64,000 nucleotides of DNA from Zunongwangia profunda SM-A87 (GTDB lineage: Bacteria; Bacteroidota; Bacteroidia; Flavobacteriales; Flavobacteriaceae). Below the pieces are notes generated by a model that was given only the letters and a program-made list of their open reading frames with translations, ran no database searches and was not told the DNA's origin. Shown here piece by piece: positions 51,733-61,496 of this stretch. The stretch's first letter is position 1. Each line of letters begins with the position of its first letter. The stretch lies in the NCBI RefSeq assembly GCF_000023465.1, contig NC_014041.1, positions 2,734,001-2,798,000 on the forward strand, in the 5' to 3' direction. Both the position numbers and the translations under genes were made by a program.

Positions 51733-52458
51733 TTATTCTTCTGAAGAAGATTCTTCCATCGTATGATATACATTTTGTACATCATCATCTTCTTCTAATT
51801 TTTCCAGTAATTTTTCTACATCGGCAGACTGTTCTGGAGTAAGCTGTTTGGTAACCTGAGGTATTCTTTCGAATCCAGAAGAAATAATTTCAATATTTTT
51901 ACTTTCCAGTTCTTTTTGGATGCTTCCAAAATACTCAAAAGGAGCGTAGATGTGAATTCCGTCTTCATCTTCAAAAACTTCTTCAGCTCCATAATCAATA
52001 AATTCAAGTTCTAATTCTTCCACGTCTAAGCCTTTTGCATTAATCCTGAAGTTACAGGTATGATCGAACATAAACTCTACAGACCCCGAAGTTCCTAAGT
52101 TTCCGTCACATTTATTGAAGTAGGATCGTACATTGGCTACGGTACGGTTGTTATTATCGGTAGCGGTTTCAACTAAAACAGCGATACCGTGTGGCGCGTA
52201 TCCTTCAAAAAGGACAATTTTATAATCACCCTGACTTTTATCTGAAGCTCTTTTAATCGCACGTTCGATATTGTCTTTTGGCATGTTAACACTCTTGGCG
52301 TTCTGGATCACCGCTCTAAGCTTAGAGTTAGCGTCTGGATCTGGTCCACCTTCTTTAACGGCCATTACAATGTCTTTTCCTATACGAGTAAAGGCTTTGG
52401 CCATTGCAGACCAACGCTTCATCTTACGTGCTTTTCTAAATTCAAATGCTCTTCCCAT
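51733..52458 (-). CDS. YebC/PmpR-family protein
   Basis: The 241-residue protein is of the YebC/TACO1 family: MGRAFEFRKARKMKRWSAMA, DIVMAVKEGGPDPDANSKLR, NMPKDNIERAIKRA and VLVETATDNNNRTV. Family members act as transcriptional regulators in some bacteria or help ribosomes through proline stretches. It ends in an acidic tail. Its promoter appears to lie just 20-30 nt upstream, close to the terminator of the preceding gene. Confidence 0.94.
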   Translation of the reverse strand: MGRAFEFRKARKMKRWSAMAKAFTRIGKDIVMAVKEGGPDPDANSKLRAVIQNAKSVNMPKDNIERAIKRASDKSQGDYKIVLFEGYAPHGIAVLVETATDNNNRTVANVRSYFNKCDGNLGTSGSVEFMFDHTCNFRINAKGLDVEELELEFIDYGAEEVFEDEDGIHIYAPFEYFGSIQKELESKNIEIISSGFERIPQVTKQLTPEQSADVEKLLEKLEEDDDVQNVYHTMEESSSEE

Positions 52459-52480
52459 GATAATAAAAATGAAATCCGGG

Positions 52481-52488
52481 CAAAAATA
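52481..52488 (-). promoter_or_regulatory. Probable -7 element of yebC (TATTTTTG on the minus strand)
   Basis: The minus strand reads TATTTTTG 22 nt before the yebC ATG. A TTTG about 24 nt further upstream falls in the loop of the preceding terminator hairpin and could be the -33 box. Confidence 0.4.
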
Positions 52489-52490
52489 TA

Positions 52491-52528
52491 AAAAAAGCTC
52501 CTAAAATGATTTCAAATTAGGAGCTTTC
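52491..52528 (-). terminator. Terminator after the PCD gene
   Basis: AAAGCTCCTAA pairs with TTAGGAGCTTT over a 12-nt loop, with A6-A7 on the plus-strand left side giving a T-run on the minus strand. Confidence 0.8.
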
Positions 52529-52560
52529 TGGAATATTGAATTTTTATACTGATTCCGGCC

Positions 52561-52848
52561 TTATTTGGCTTCAACAATATCTTCTATAGCTTTGGCCATT
52601 TTAAAGTCTTTATCAGTGACTCCGCCTGCATCATGCGTGGATAAAGAAATTTCTAATTCGTTGAAAGAATTTGCCCAGTTAGGATGATGTTGCATGGCTT
52701 CGGCTTCAAAAGCGATTCGGGTCATTACCGTAAAAGCATCTTTAAAGTTTTCGAATTTAAAAGACGTGTGGATAGCTTCTTTTGCATATGTCCATCCTTC
52801 AAGACTTTCTAGTTTTTTGCTGATTTGTTCTTCGGTTAGTTTTTCCAT
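52561..52848 (-). CDS. 4a-hydroxytetrahydrobiopterin (pterin-4a-carbinolamine) dehydratase
   Basis: The 95-residue protein has the family length and the active-site histidines H54, H55 in MQHHPNW and H72 in STHDAGGVTDKD. It recycles hydroxylated pterin after aromatic amino-acid hydroxylation. No phenylalanine hydroxylase is in the window; folE is at 13707. It lies 85 nt downstream of the epimerase-like gene on the same strand and may share its transcript. Confidence 0.93.
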   Translation of the reverse strand: MEKLTEEQISKKLESLEGWTYAKEAIHTSFKFENFKDAFTVMTRIAFEAEAMQHHPNWANSFNELEISLSTHDAGGVTDKDFKMAKAIEDIVEAK

Positions 52849-52933
52849 AATTGAAACAATTTTTTCTATAATTCAATTTAGGAATACTTTACTGGAAATA
52901 ATATAAACAGAAGTGCTTTAATATAAGATTAAC

Positions 52934-53749
52934 CTATTTTTTAAGGCTGGCTTCAACAACTTCCTGTACGCTTATCTGGAGATTAGTGGGTAGTAAGTTA
53001 TCTTTGGGTAAAACGGCTAAATAGCGATCGTTATTGCTATCATATACGTTTTTAAAAAGCGGATTTTCATATCCCAAAATCTCACAAATATCTTCAACAA
53101 AATCTTTTTGATGCACCAAATCTGAACTTCCTAAATGAAAAACACCTTGTAACTTTCGATTTACGATATAATGAATCTGCTGGGTTATTTTACTAATTTC
53201 AGTAACATTAATCACCACATTAGGGAATACCTCTATAGCTTCGCCCAAATCGATTAGTGTTTTAATCTCATTTAGTCTGGGAGAACCCTGGCCAAAAACC
53301 ATGGGTAATCTTAAAATATTGTATTTATCATTAGGAAGTCTTAAAAGAGCGTTCTCTATTTTAATTTTAAATCGGCCGTAGATACTTTGTGATAATGTTT
53401 TATCATACTCGTAGCTTGGATAGTTGGTAAACGCATCAAAAACGTTTGCAGAACTTAAAAAGATAAGTTTGCAGGGATGCGTTAAAATATAGCTTATTAC
53501 CGAATAATGCAGTGCTATTTGTGCTTCGAAACTTCCTCGCACCGCAGATATGATAATGCTCGGTTTTAAATTGTAGAGCAAAAGATCCAAGCTATCGGTC
53601 TCCATATCATATTGATGGAACTGGTGGTTTTTTTCTAATGCGCGACTGTCTGTACAGTAGGTACCGTGCGTATCAAAATAGGAGCATAGCTCTTTATAGA
53701 TGGCATTGCCAATAAAGCCGCTAGCTCCTAATATTAATATACGTTCCAA
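52934..53749 (-). CDS. NAD-dependent epimerase/sugar-nucleotide-type Rossmann protein
   Basis: The 271-residue protein begins with the nucleotide motif ILGASGFIGNAIYKEL of extended short-chain dehydrogenases (RmlD/epimerase type). A YxxxK-like pair may be in YEYDKTLSQSIYGRFK. The C-terminal part has VFHLGSSDLVHQKDFVEDICEILGY. The substrate is probably a nucleotide sugar. It lies 5 nt downstream of gcvT, so it is in the same operon, although no link in function is obvious. Confidence 0.85.
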   Translation of the reverse strand: MERILILGASGFIGNAIYKELCSYFDTHGTYCTDSRALEKNHQFHQYDMETDSLDLLLYNLKPSIIISAVRGSFEAQIALHYSVISYILTHPCKLIFLSSANVFDAFTNYPSYEYDKTLSQSIYGRFKIKIENALLRLPNDKYNILRLPMVFGQGSPRLNEIKTLIDLGEAIEVFPNVVINVTEISKITQQIHYIVNRKLQGVFHLGSSDLVHQKDFVEDICEILGYENPLFKNVYDSNNDRYLAVLPKDNLLPTNLQISVQEVVEASLKK

Positions 53750-53754
53750 ATAAT

Positions 53755-54837
53755 TTATCCTTTATAAAAGGGCAATTTCACCTGAGTGGCAGAAACAGCT
53801 TTTTTACGGATCTGAATATTGATTTTCTTTCCAAAACCTGTATATTCCGATTTTACATATCCTAAGCCAATTCCTTTCTCTAATGAAGGTGACATGGTAC
53901 CCGATGTAACATTTCCTATAACTTCTCCTTCGTCATTTACGATATCATATCCTTGTCTTGGAATACCGCGCTCATCAAGTTCAAATGCAACAAGTTTACG
54001 TTTAGGGCCTTCTTCTTTTTCTTGTTTTAAAGCTTCAGCGTTGATAAAATCTTTTGTGAATTTAGTGATCCATCCTAATTTGGCTTCGATAGGCGATGTG
54101 GTATCATCAATATCATTTCCGTAAAGACAAAACCCCATTTCTAAACGTAGCGTATCTCGAGCGGCAAGACCAATTGGCTGAATACCATAGTCCTTACCGG
54201 CTTCCATCACTTTGTCCCAAATTTCTTGAGCACATTCATTTTTAAAATAAATCTCGAAGCCGCCACTACCGGTATATCCGGTTGCCGAAATAATCACCTT
54301 TTCCATACCGGCAAAAGTTCCGATTTCAAAAGTGTAGAATTTCATTGCGCTAAGATCAACATCCGTAAGTGATTGCATAGCCTCGGCAGCTTTTGGTCCC
54401 TGTATGGCTAGAAGAGACAGCTCTTCGCTAAGATCGGTTAAATTAGCATCCATCGTATTATGTTTGCTAATCCAGTTCCAGTCTTTTTCTATATTGGCCG
54501 CATTGACTACTAACAAATACTTTTCAGCATTCATCCTATAGATAATCATATCGTCTACAATACCGCCCTTTTCATTTGGCATACAGGTATATTGTGCCTG
54601 CCCATCCACTAGCTTGGAAGCATCGTTAGAAGAAATTAACTGTATGAGCGCTAAGGCGTTTTCTCCCGTTACTAAAAATTCTCCCATGTGAGAAACATCA
54701 AAAACACCAAGTTTTTCACGAACATTATGATGCTCTGCATTTACACCCTCGTAAGAAACCGGCATATTATAACCCGCAAAAGGAACCATTTTGGCTCCCA
54801 ACTCTTTATGTTTATTCGCTAATGCTACTTCTTTCAT
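53755..54837 (-). CDS. gcvT: Glycine-cleavage-system T protein (aminomethyltransferase)
   Basis: GcvT transfers the methylene group of lipoyl-bound aminomethyl from glycine to tetrahydrofolate. The 360-residue protein has the family strings [64 protein letters not shown] and [21 protein letters not shown]. The P and H proteins are not in the window. It leads a minus-strand run with the epimerase-like gene. Confidence 0.97.
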   Translation of the reverse strand: MKEVALANKHKELGAKMVPFAGYNMPVSYEGVNAEHHNVREKLGVFDVSHMGEFLVTGENALALIQLISSNDASKLVDGQAQYTCMPNEKGGIVDDMIIYRMNAEKYLLVVNAANIEKDWNWISKHNTMDANLTDLSEELSLLAIQGPKAAEAMQSLTDVDLSAMKFYTFEIGTFAGMEKVIISATGYTGSGGFEIYFKNECAQEIWDKVMEAGKDYGIQPIGLAARDTLRLEMGFCLYGNDIDDTTSPIEAKLGWITKFTKDFINAEALKQEKEEGPKRKLVAFELDERGIPRQGYDIVNDEGEVIGNVTSGTMSPSLEKGIGLGYVKSEYTGFGKKINIQIRKKAVSATQVKLPFYKG

Positions 54838-54980
54838 TTTGATTATTTAGTTTGCGCAAATTTATAGAATTAAGCCTGAACTGCCCATAGTTTCCCTAAA
54901 ATTGTGAAGGAAATGTCAAAGCTTCGCCTAAGCTTTGCGTATACCGTATATTTGAATAAAACCATAAAAACCGAGGATTT

Positions 54981-56492
54981 ATGAAGATTTTTTCTGCAGC
55001 GCAATTAAAGAAAGCAGATGAGCTTAGCATCAAAAATCAAAATATTACTTCAACACAATTAATGGAGCGGGCGGCAAGCCATGTTTCTGCTGAGATACAT
55101 AAACGCCTGCAAAATTCAGATATTGCCATTAAAATATTTTGTGGTGTGGGTAATAATGGTGGGGACGGATTGGTAATTGCCCGTCAATTGATTGAAAAAG
55201 GCTATAATGTCAAGGTTTTTGTGGTGAATTATACCGATAATCGATCTGATGATTTTTTGATTAATTATGACCGACTAAAAGAAACTACAAATGATTGGCC
55301 GGAATATATTAAATCGGCCAGTGATTTTCCAGAAATCGATCAAAATGAATTTGTGATCGATGCCATTTTTGGTATTGGTTTAAACCGACCTTTAGAGGGT
55401 TGGATAGCGAAACTTGTAGATCATATCAATTATTCGAATGCTTTTATTTTATCCATCGATATGCCTTCGGGATTATTTTCAGATCGTATCCCCGGTGAAG
55501 AAGATCGTGTTATTTCTGCAAATTTCACCATTAGTTTTCAAACTCCGAAATTGGTGTTCTTTTTACCGCAAACCATGGATTTTGTAGGAGATCTTCAAAT
55601 ACTCGATATAGGTCTGGACCGCGAGTTTCTATCTTCGGAAAAAGGGCAGGCCGAACTGATCAGTAAACCTGAAGCGCGTTTACTTTATCAACCCAGAAAA
55701 TCGAATTCCCACAAGGGAAATTATGGTCACACGCTGGTAGTGGGCGGTAGTTACGGGAAAATAGGTAGTGTACTTTTATCGTCAAAAGCAGCTTTACGAA
55801 CAGGTGCTGGGCTGGTGAGCACTTTTATACCTAAATGTGGTTATACCATTTTACAAACCGCACTGCCTGAAGCCATGGTAATTGTAGATAAAAACGATGA
55901 AAAATTAACCCATATCGATCACGGTATGGATCCTTCAGTTATTTGTTTTGGAATGGGAGCAGGAAAAGATCCGGAAACGCTTGAAGCTTTTAAACAATTA
56001 CTGGAGCAAACCAAAAATCCAATGCTCATTGATGCCGATGGCTTAAATATGATTTCTGAACATAAAGAATTATTAAAATTTCTACCCAAACAATCTGTTT
56101 TGACACCGCACCCAAAAGAATTACAGCGTTTAATTGGAGATTGGAAAGATGATTTTGATAAGTTGAAAAAAGTAGAGGAATTTACCCGAAATCACGATGT
56201 TATTTTGGTTTTAAAAGGATCACATACCTTTATTTTTGGTGAAGGGAATATTTATATAAATAATTCGGGTAACCCGGGTATGGCCACTGCGGGCAGCGGG
56301 GATGTATTATCCGGAATTATAAGCGGATTGATTTCGCAACAATACCAACCTTTGGCCGCTGCGATTCTTGGGGTATATTTGCATGGTTTATCTGGGGATA
56401 TCGTTGCCGAAAATCGATCTTATCAAGCATTAATTTCAGGAGATATTGCGGAAAATATGGGGGCAGCTTTTCAGTCTTTATTTGCAGATTAA
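54981..56492 (+). CDS. nnr: Bifunctional NAD(P)H-hydrate epimerase and dehydratase
   Basis: Nnr repairs damaged NAD(P)HX: an epimerase converts the R to the S form, and an ADP-dependent dehydratase restores NAD(P)H. The 503-residue protein has a YjeF_N domain (about residues 1-215; FCGVGNNGGDGLVIAR, FVIDAIFGIGLNRPL) and a YjeF_C carbohydrate-kinase-like domain (about 230-500; GNYGHTLVVGGSYGKIG, VLTPHPKELQRL, NPGMATAGSGDVLSG). The gene is divergent from gcvT and single. Confidence 0.97.
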   Translation: MKIFSAAQLKKADELSIKNQNITSTQLMERAASHVSAEIHKRLQNSDIAIKIFCGVGNNGGDGLVIARQLIEKGYNVKVFVVNYTDNRSDDFLINYDRLKETTNDWPEYIKSASDFPEIDQNEFVIDAIFGIGLNRPLEGWIAKLVDHINYSNAFILSIDMPSGLFSDRIPGEEDRVISANFTISFQTPKLVFFLPQTMDFVGDLQILDIGLDREFLSSEKGQAELISKPEARLLYQPRKSNSHKGNYGHTLVVGGSYGKIGSVLLSSKAALRTGAGLVSTFIPKCGYTILQTALPEAMVIVDKNDEKLTHIDHGMDPSVICFGMGAGKDPETLEAFKQLLEQTKNPMLIDADGLNMISEHKELLKFLPKQSVLTPHPKELQRLIGDWKDDFDKLKKVEEFTRNHDVILVLKGSHTFIFGEGNIYINNSGNPGMATAGSGDVLSGIISGLISQQYQPLAAAILGVYLHGLSGDIVAENRSYQALISGDIAENMGAAFQSLFAD

Positions 56493-56700
56493 AGGATCGG
56501 CGAAATTCTTATTTTAAATATAGGTCTTCTATTTTGAAATTGTGGATACAAGCTCGCGTTTCTAATTGAGAAAGATCTCAAAAATCTGCAATTTTAAGGT
56601 ATTGATAATAAAATTGTAATAATTTGGATACTATTTTTTGAAATTGGATTTTTGCTGTGTTGTTTTTAGAAATCGATTTCGAAAATTTTAAAACGGAGTA

Positions 56701-58209
56701 ATGGAACCTATACATTATATCACCTCGGCAATTTTAGATTTAGATATTATCAGGGATATTATTGATAATAATATGAAACTGGCTTTAAGTGAGGAAGCTC
56801 GTTTAAATATCACAAAATCCCGGAAATATTTAGACCAAAAAATAAAAGAAAGTGATGTACCCATTTACGGTATTAATACTGGTTTTGGTGCATTATGTAA
56901 TGTGAAAATTACTTCAGAAAAATTAACCATTTTACAGGAGAATCTTGTAAAATCCCATGCCTGTGGTACGGGTGAAAGAGTGAGCAAGCCTATTATACGC
57001 CTTATGCTCTTACTGAAAATACAGTCGTTGAGCTATGGAAATTCGGGAGTTGCTTTAGAAACTACTGAACGCCTAATTGATTTTTTTAATGAAGATATTT
57101 TACCGGTCGTCTATGAACAGGGATCTTTAGGCGCTTCTGGAGATTTAGCTCCATTAGCACACCTGGCATTACCGCTAATAGGCGAAGGGGAAGTATATTA
57201 TAATAATGAAATAATCTCTGGAGCCTCAATATTGGAAAAAAAGAACTGGAAGCCCGTAAAATTACAATCAAAAGAAGGGTTAGCGCTTCTAAACGGTACG
57301 CAGTTTATGAGTGCTCATGCCGTACATGGCTTAATTAAAGCCTATAAATTATCATATTGTGCAGATTTTGTAAGTGCGGTTTCTATGGATGCATTTGATT
57401 GTAATTTATCTCCTTTTGATGAACTGGTACATCTGGTAAGACCACATCGCGGACAGATAAAAACGGCGGAGCGAATTAGACAGTTTTTAGAAGGAAGCGA
57501 GTTAGCGCAACAAGAAAAAGAAAATGTGCAGGATCCTTATTCGTTTAGATGTGTTCCTCAGGTTCATGGAGCCACCAAAGATACATTGGCATTTGTACAC
57601 AAAACAGTAAAAACCGAGATCAATTCGGTTACCGATAATCCAAATATTTTTGTCAAAGCCGATAAAATAATTTCCGGTGGAAATTTTCATGGTCAGCCGT
57701 TAGCTTTGGCGATGGATTATTTAGCCATAGCTATGGCCGAGTTGGCTAATATTTCGGAAAGAAGGACCTATCAATTAGTATCAGGATTGCGAGGATTACC
57801 TAACTTTTTGGTAGAAAATCCAGGCTTGAATAGCGGATTTATGATTCCGCAATATACTGCCGCGAGTATTGTAAGCCAGAATAAACAATTATGTATGCCG
57901 GCATCTGTGGACTCTATTGTTTCTTCAAATGGGCAGGAAGACCATGTGAGTATGGGGGCTAATGCCGCCACAAAATTAATCAGAGTGATGGAGAACGTGG
58001 ATTCGGTTTTAGCAATCGAATTGTTTAATTCGTCCCAGGCCTTACATTTTAGATCACCGGCAAAATCTTCAGAAAAAATAGAGCATGTGTTATCTGATTT
58101 TAGAAAAAAGGTGCCGATTGTTACAGAAGATGTGATGATGGCGCCATTAATTCAGCAATCAAAAATATTTTTAGAAGGATTTATTATCCGGGAAGACTAC
58201 CTGAATTAA
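56701..58209 (+). CDS. hutH: Histidine ammonia-lyase family enzyme
   Basis: This 502-residue protein has the MIO prosthetic-group triad ASG at residues 145-147 in GSLGASGDLAPLAHLALPLIGEG. YGINTGFGAL, FLNGTQ-like ALLNGTQFMSAHAVHG, QDPYSFRCVPQVHGAT and QEDHVSMGANAATK are also family blocks. It deaminates histidine to urocanate. No hutU, hutI or hutG neighbour is found, which is unusual for histidine use; a paralogue with another aromatic amino acid (tyrosine) is possible, but the residues of the substrate selectivity loop (SHACGTG) fit histidine. It is a single gene. Confidence 0.92.
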   Translation: MEPIHYITSAILDLDIIRDIIDNNMKLALSEEARLNITKSRKYLDQKIKESDVPIYGINTGFGALCNVKITSEKLTILQENLVKSHACGTGERVSKPIIRLMLLLKIQSLSYGNSGVALETTERLIDFFNEDILPVVYEQGSLGASGDLAPLAHLALPLIGEGEVYYNNEIISGASILEKKNWKPVKLQSKEGLALLNGTQFMSAHAVHGLIKAYKLSYCADFVSAVSMDAFDCNLSPFDELVHLVRPHRGQIKTAERIRQFLEGSELAQQEKENVQDPYSFRCVPQVHGATKDTLAFVHKTVKTEINSVTDNPNIFVKADKIISGGNFHGQPLALAMDYLAIAMAELANISERRTYQLVSGLRGLPNFLVENPGLNSGFMIPQYTAASIVSQNKQLCMPASVDSIVSSNGQEDHVSMGANAATKLIRVMENVDSVLAIELFNSSQALHFRSPAKSSEKIEHVLSDFRKKVPIVTEDVMMAPLIQQSKIFLEGFIIREDYLN

Positions 58210-58571
58210 TAATTTGTAGTGCTTCATTGTATTCTAAAAAATGCAGACAATATAAGCTGGTTAAAATCTTTACAAACTTAAGATTTAAGGCATCAACATA
58301 GCGATCTGAAACCAAAATAACCCAGTTTGCATGTGCTTCAATAGATTTTTTTCCAGAGATTAGTAACATTGGATCGAAGGAATATTTATCCTCAGGGTTT
58401 ATTCTTTTAACAAGGATTCCGATTTTTTTTTTTTTCACCATAAGCCTCTAATTTCATCTGAAGGCATTCTTCATAATCTTTTACACCGAAATGACCTTCA
58501 TGAAAAATTTCCATTTGAATATATGAGGGGGTGAAGATTAATTGAAAATCTTTAAACTTTATAAGATTCAT
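58184..58571 (-). CDS. Small protein of unknown function, frame broken at an A13 run
   Basis: From the ATG at 58571 one frame reads MNLIKFKDFQLIFTPSYIQM to EAYGEKKK, then enters a run of 13 A (T13 at 58423-58435 on plus). The other frame continues as KIGILVKRINPEDKYSFDPM to the stop at 58184. Removing one A would join the two into a protein of about 128 residues. The 3' end overlaps the hutH tail by 26 nt, tail to tail. It is either a slippage-controlled gene, a young pseudogene, or a sequencing error. Confidence 0.6.
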
Positions 58572-58611
58572 ATTTGGGGATAATTACTTTTTGGGAGCAG
58601 TAAAAATAAGT

Positions 58612-58637
58612 AAAGCCCCACAAAATTGTGAGGCTTT
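58612..58637 (-). terminator. Probable terminator of clpC
   Basis: AAAGCCCCACAA pairs with TTGTGAGGCTTT with one mismatch. On the minus strand a T-rich stretch (TTTACTTATTTTTA) follows. It lies 23 nt past the clpC stop codon. Confidence 0.6.
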
Positions 58638-58659
58638 AAAAAAAATATAATGATGAAAA

Positions 58660-61248
58660 TTATTTTTTGGATTCAGATTCTTCTTCGGTATTTTTTCCTT
58701 TTTTAACTTTTATAACCAATTCGTCTTCACCTTTCTTATAATCCATTTCAATCTTATCACCTTCAGCGATCTTAGAATTAATGATCTCTTCCGCCAGCGC
58801 ATCTTCAATATATTTCTGAATAGCACGGTTTAAAGGTCTAGCTCCGTATTGTTTATCAAAACCTTTTTCAGCAATGAAATCCTTGGCTTTATCACTTAAT
58901 TCTAAATGATATCCAAGACCACCAATTCGGCCATATAATTTAGAAAGTTCGATATCAATGATTTTATGAATATCTTCTCTTTCTAAAGCGTTGAACACTA
59001 TTACATCGTCAATCCGATTCAGGAACTCTGGAGCGAATGCTTTTTTAAGGGCATTTTGAATGACTCCTCGAGTATTTTCATCGGCCTGTGCTCTTTGGGA
59101 TTGTGTACCAAAACCAATACCCTGACCAAAGTCCTTAAGTTTTCTAGCTCCAATATTAGAAGTCATGATAATAATCGTATTCCTAAAGTCGATTTTGCGA
59201 CCAAGACTATCGGTTAAATATCCGTCATCTAATACCTGTAACAGCATATTGAAAACATCTGGATGTGCTTTCTCTACCTCGTCTAAGAGAATAACAGCGT
59301 AAGGCTTTCTTCTTACTTTTTCGGTAAGCTGGCCACCTTCTTCATAGCCTACATACCCCGGAGGTGCACCAATTAATCTGGATACAGCGAATTTTTCCAT
59401 ATACTCGCTCATATCGATTCTTATTAATGTATCCTCATTATCAAAAAGCTGACGAGCCAGTACTTTAGCCAATTGCGTTTTACCTACACCGGTTTGACCT
59501 AAGAAAATAAAAGAACCAATTGGTTTATTGGGATCTTTTAATCCTGCACGGTTACGCTGAATGGCTTTTACCACCTTGGCTACGGCATCATCCTGGCCAA
59601 TAACTTTTCCTTTTATCTTATTAGGAAGTTCTACCAGTTTATTCGATTCAGTCTGGGCTATACGATTTACCGGAACGCCAGTCATCATAGAAACAACATC
59701 AGCAACGCTATCTTCGCTTACGATTTCTTTATGTTTTTTTGATTCTTCTTCCCAACGTTCCTGAGCGATTGCTAATTCTTTTTCAAGATTTTTTTCATCA
59801 TCCCTTAATTTAGCAGCTTCTTCGTATTTCTGCTTTTTAACGACCGTATTTTTTTTCTCGCGAACTTCTTCTAATTTACGCTCCAGATCAAGAATTTGCT
59901 TAGGAACATCAATATTGGTAATATGTACACGGGATCCGGCTTCATCTAACGCATCAATAGCCTTATCAGGAAGGAATCGATCGGTCATATAACGATTAGT
60001 TAACTTCACACAAGCTTCGATAGCCTCAGGAGTATATTCCACGTTATGATGATCTTCGTACTTATCTTTAATATTATTAAGGATCTCGATGGTTTCTTCA
60101 ACTGAAGTCGGCTCGACAATAACCTTTTGAAAACGTCGCTCTAAAGCTCCATCTTTTTCGATATACTGGCGATATTCATCTAAAGTTGTAGCACCAATAC
60201 ATTGAATTTCACCCCGCGCCAATGCAGGCTTAAACATGTTACTGGCATCTAAACTTCCGGTAGCACCACCTGCACCTACAATAGTATGAATTTCATCAAT
60301 AAAAAGAATAATATCATCATTCTTTTCAAGCTCGTTCATCACCGCCTTCATGCGCTCTTCAAATTGCCCACGATATTTTGTACCGGCCACTAAACTTGCC
60401 AAATCTAAGGTAACAACACGTTTATCAAATAAAATTCTTGAAACTTTGCGTTTTACGATCCTTAAAGCAAGACCTTCTGCGATTGCAGATTTACCAACTC
60501 CCGGTTCTCCTATTAATAAAGGGTTGTTTTTCTTACGCCTACTAAGAATTTGAGACACACGTTCGATTTCCTTTTCTCTGCCTACTACAGGATCAAGTTT
60601 ATCGGCTTCTGCCATTGCGGTTAAATCACGACCGAAATTATCTAAAACCGGCGTTTTGGATTTCTTATTTGATTTACCTGCGGCTGCGCCACTACCAGTA
60701 GCACCTGATCCACTAAAAGGATTATCTTTAGTGGCATCATCTGTACCATCTTCATCAGAAAATGAATCTGCTGAAGGACCCTGAGTATAATCTGTATCGT
60801 CGTTTGCGATCATAAATTTAAATTGATCTTTTACCCCATCATAATCAATCTTAAGCTTGTTAAGCAATTTTGTGGTGGGATCGTTTTCATTCCTTAAAAT
60901 ACACAATAACAGGTGCGCCGTATTGATATTTGGACTCTGAAATAACTTAGCTTCCAAAAACGTGGTCTTAAGGGCACGTTCCGCCTGTCTTGTTAAATGC
61001 AGGTTCTTTTTCTCATTCGAAACCGCTGTCATATTTGGATTAGCAGGACTTAAAATCTCTACTTTTCTTCTTAAATGGCTTAAATCGATATCCAGAGCGT
61101 TTAGGATGTCTATGGCTTTCCCGTCACCGTCTCTTAATAATCCAAGCATCAAATGTTCCGTACCGATAAAGTCATGACCTAATCTTAAAGCCTCTTCTTT
61201 ACTATACGCTATTACATCCTTTACCCTAGGTGAAAAATTATCATCCAT
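58660..61248 (-). CDS. clpC: ATP-dependent Clp protease ATP-binding subunit ClpC
   Basis: The 862-residue protein is a class I Clp ATPase. Two Clp-N repeats lie at about residues 1-150 (FSPRVKDVIAYSKEEALRLG, FIGTEHLMLGLL). AAA1 has Walker A GEPGVGKSAIAEG; a middle region with a UVR-type coil (KKQKYEEAAKLRDDEK) identifies ClpC, not ClpA/B; AAA2 has GQTGVGKTQLAK. It unfolds proteins for ClpP in the cytosol. The C-terminal tail is charged. It is divergent from gyrA. Confidence 0.96.
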   Translation of the reverse strand: MDDNFSPRVKDVIAYSKEEALRLGHDFIGTEHLMLGLLRDGDGKAIDILNALDIDLSHLRRKVEILSPANPNMTAVSNEKKNLHLTRQAERALKTTFLEAKLFQSPNINTAHLLLCILRNENDPTTKLLNKLKIDYDGVKDQFKFMIANDDTDYTQGPSADSFSDEDGTDDATKDNPFSGSGATGSGAAAGKSNKKSKTPVLDNFGRDLTAMAEADKLDPVVGREKEIERVSQILSRRKKNNPLLIGEPGVGKSAIAEGLALRIVKRKVSRILFDKRVVTLDLASLVAGTKYRGQFEERMKAVMNELEKNDDIILFIDEIHTIVGAGGATGSLDASNMFKPALARGEIQCIGATTLDEYRQYIEKDGALERRFQKVIVEPTSVEETIEILNNIKDKYEDHHNVEYTPEAIEACVKLTNRYMTDRFLPDKAIDALDEAGSRVHITNIDVPKQILDLERKLEEVREKKNTVVKKQKYEEAAKLRDDEKNLEKELAIAQERWEEESKKHKEIVSEDSVADVVSMMTGVPVNRIAQTESNKLVELPNKIKGKVIGQDDAVAKVVKAIQRNRAGLKDPNKPIGSFIFLGQTGVGKTQLAKVLARQLFDNEDTLIRIDMSEYMEKFAVSRLIGAPPGYVGYEEGGQLTEKVRRKPYAVILLDEVEKAHPDVFNMLLQVLDDGYLTDSLGRKIDFRNTIIIMTSNIGARKLKDFGQGIGFGTQSQRAQADENTRGVIQNALKKAFAPEFLNRIDDVIVFNALEREDIHKIIDIELSKLYGRIGGLGYHLELSDKAKDFIAEKGFDKQYGARPLNRAIQKYIEDALAEEIINSKIAEGDKIEMDYKKGEDELVIKVKKGKNTEEESESKK

Positions 61249-61331
61249 GTTTTTTCCTTTCTCTACTATGTTAATTTTTATTCTGAATTAAGTCAAAAAC
61301 TATACCTAAGCCCGAATATATAGCTAATTGA

Positions 61332-61339
61332 CAAAAATA
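61332..61339 (-). promoter_or_regulatory. Probable -7 element of clpC (TATTTTTG on the minus strand)
   Basis: The minus strand reads TATTTTTG about 84 nt before the clpC ATG, which would give a fairly long leader. No good -33 box is seen. Confidence 0.35.
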
Positions 61340-61467
61340 CTTCCAAAAATCAAAATATAGGAGTGTTAACTTATCAACTTTGTCACAATAAAATTTTGTT
61401 AATAAAAACTGTGAAAACTCTTTCTGAAGTGCCATTATACATACATAAAATATGTAAATTAGCCGGT

Positions 61468-61475
61468 TAGATTTG
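61468..61475 (+). promoter_or_regulatory. Probable -7 element of gyrA (TAGATTTG)
   Basis: TAGATTTG fits TAnnTTTG and lies 21 nt before the gyrA ATG. Confidence 0.5.
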
Positions 61476-61496
61476 TGAACTAAACAATTTTGTAAT

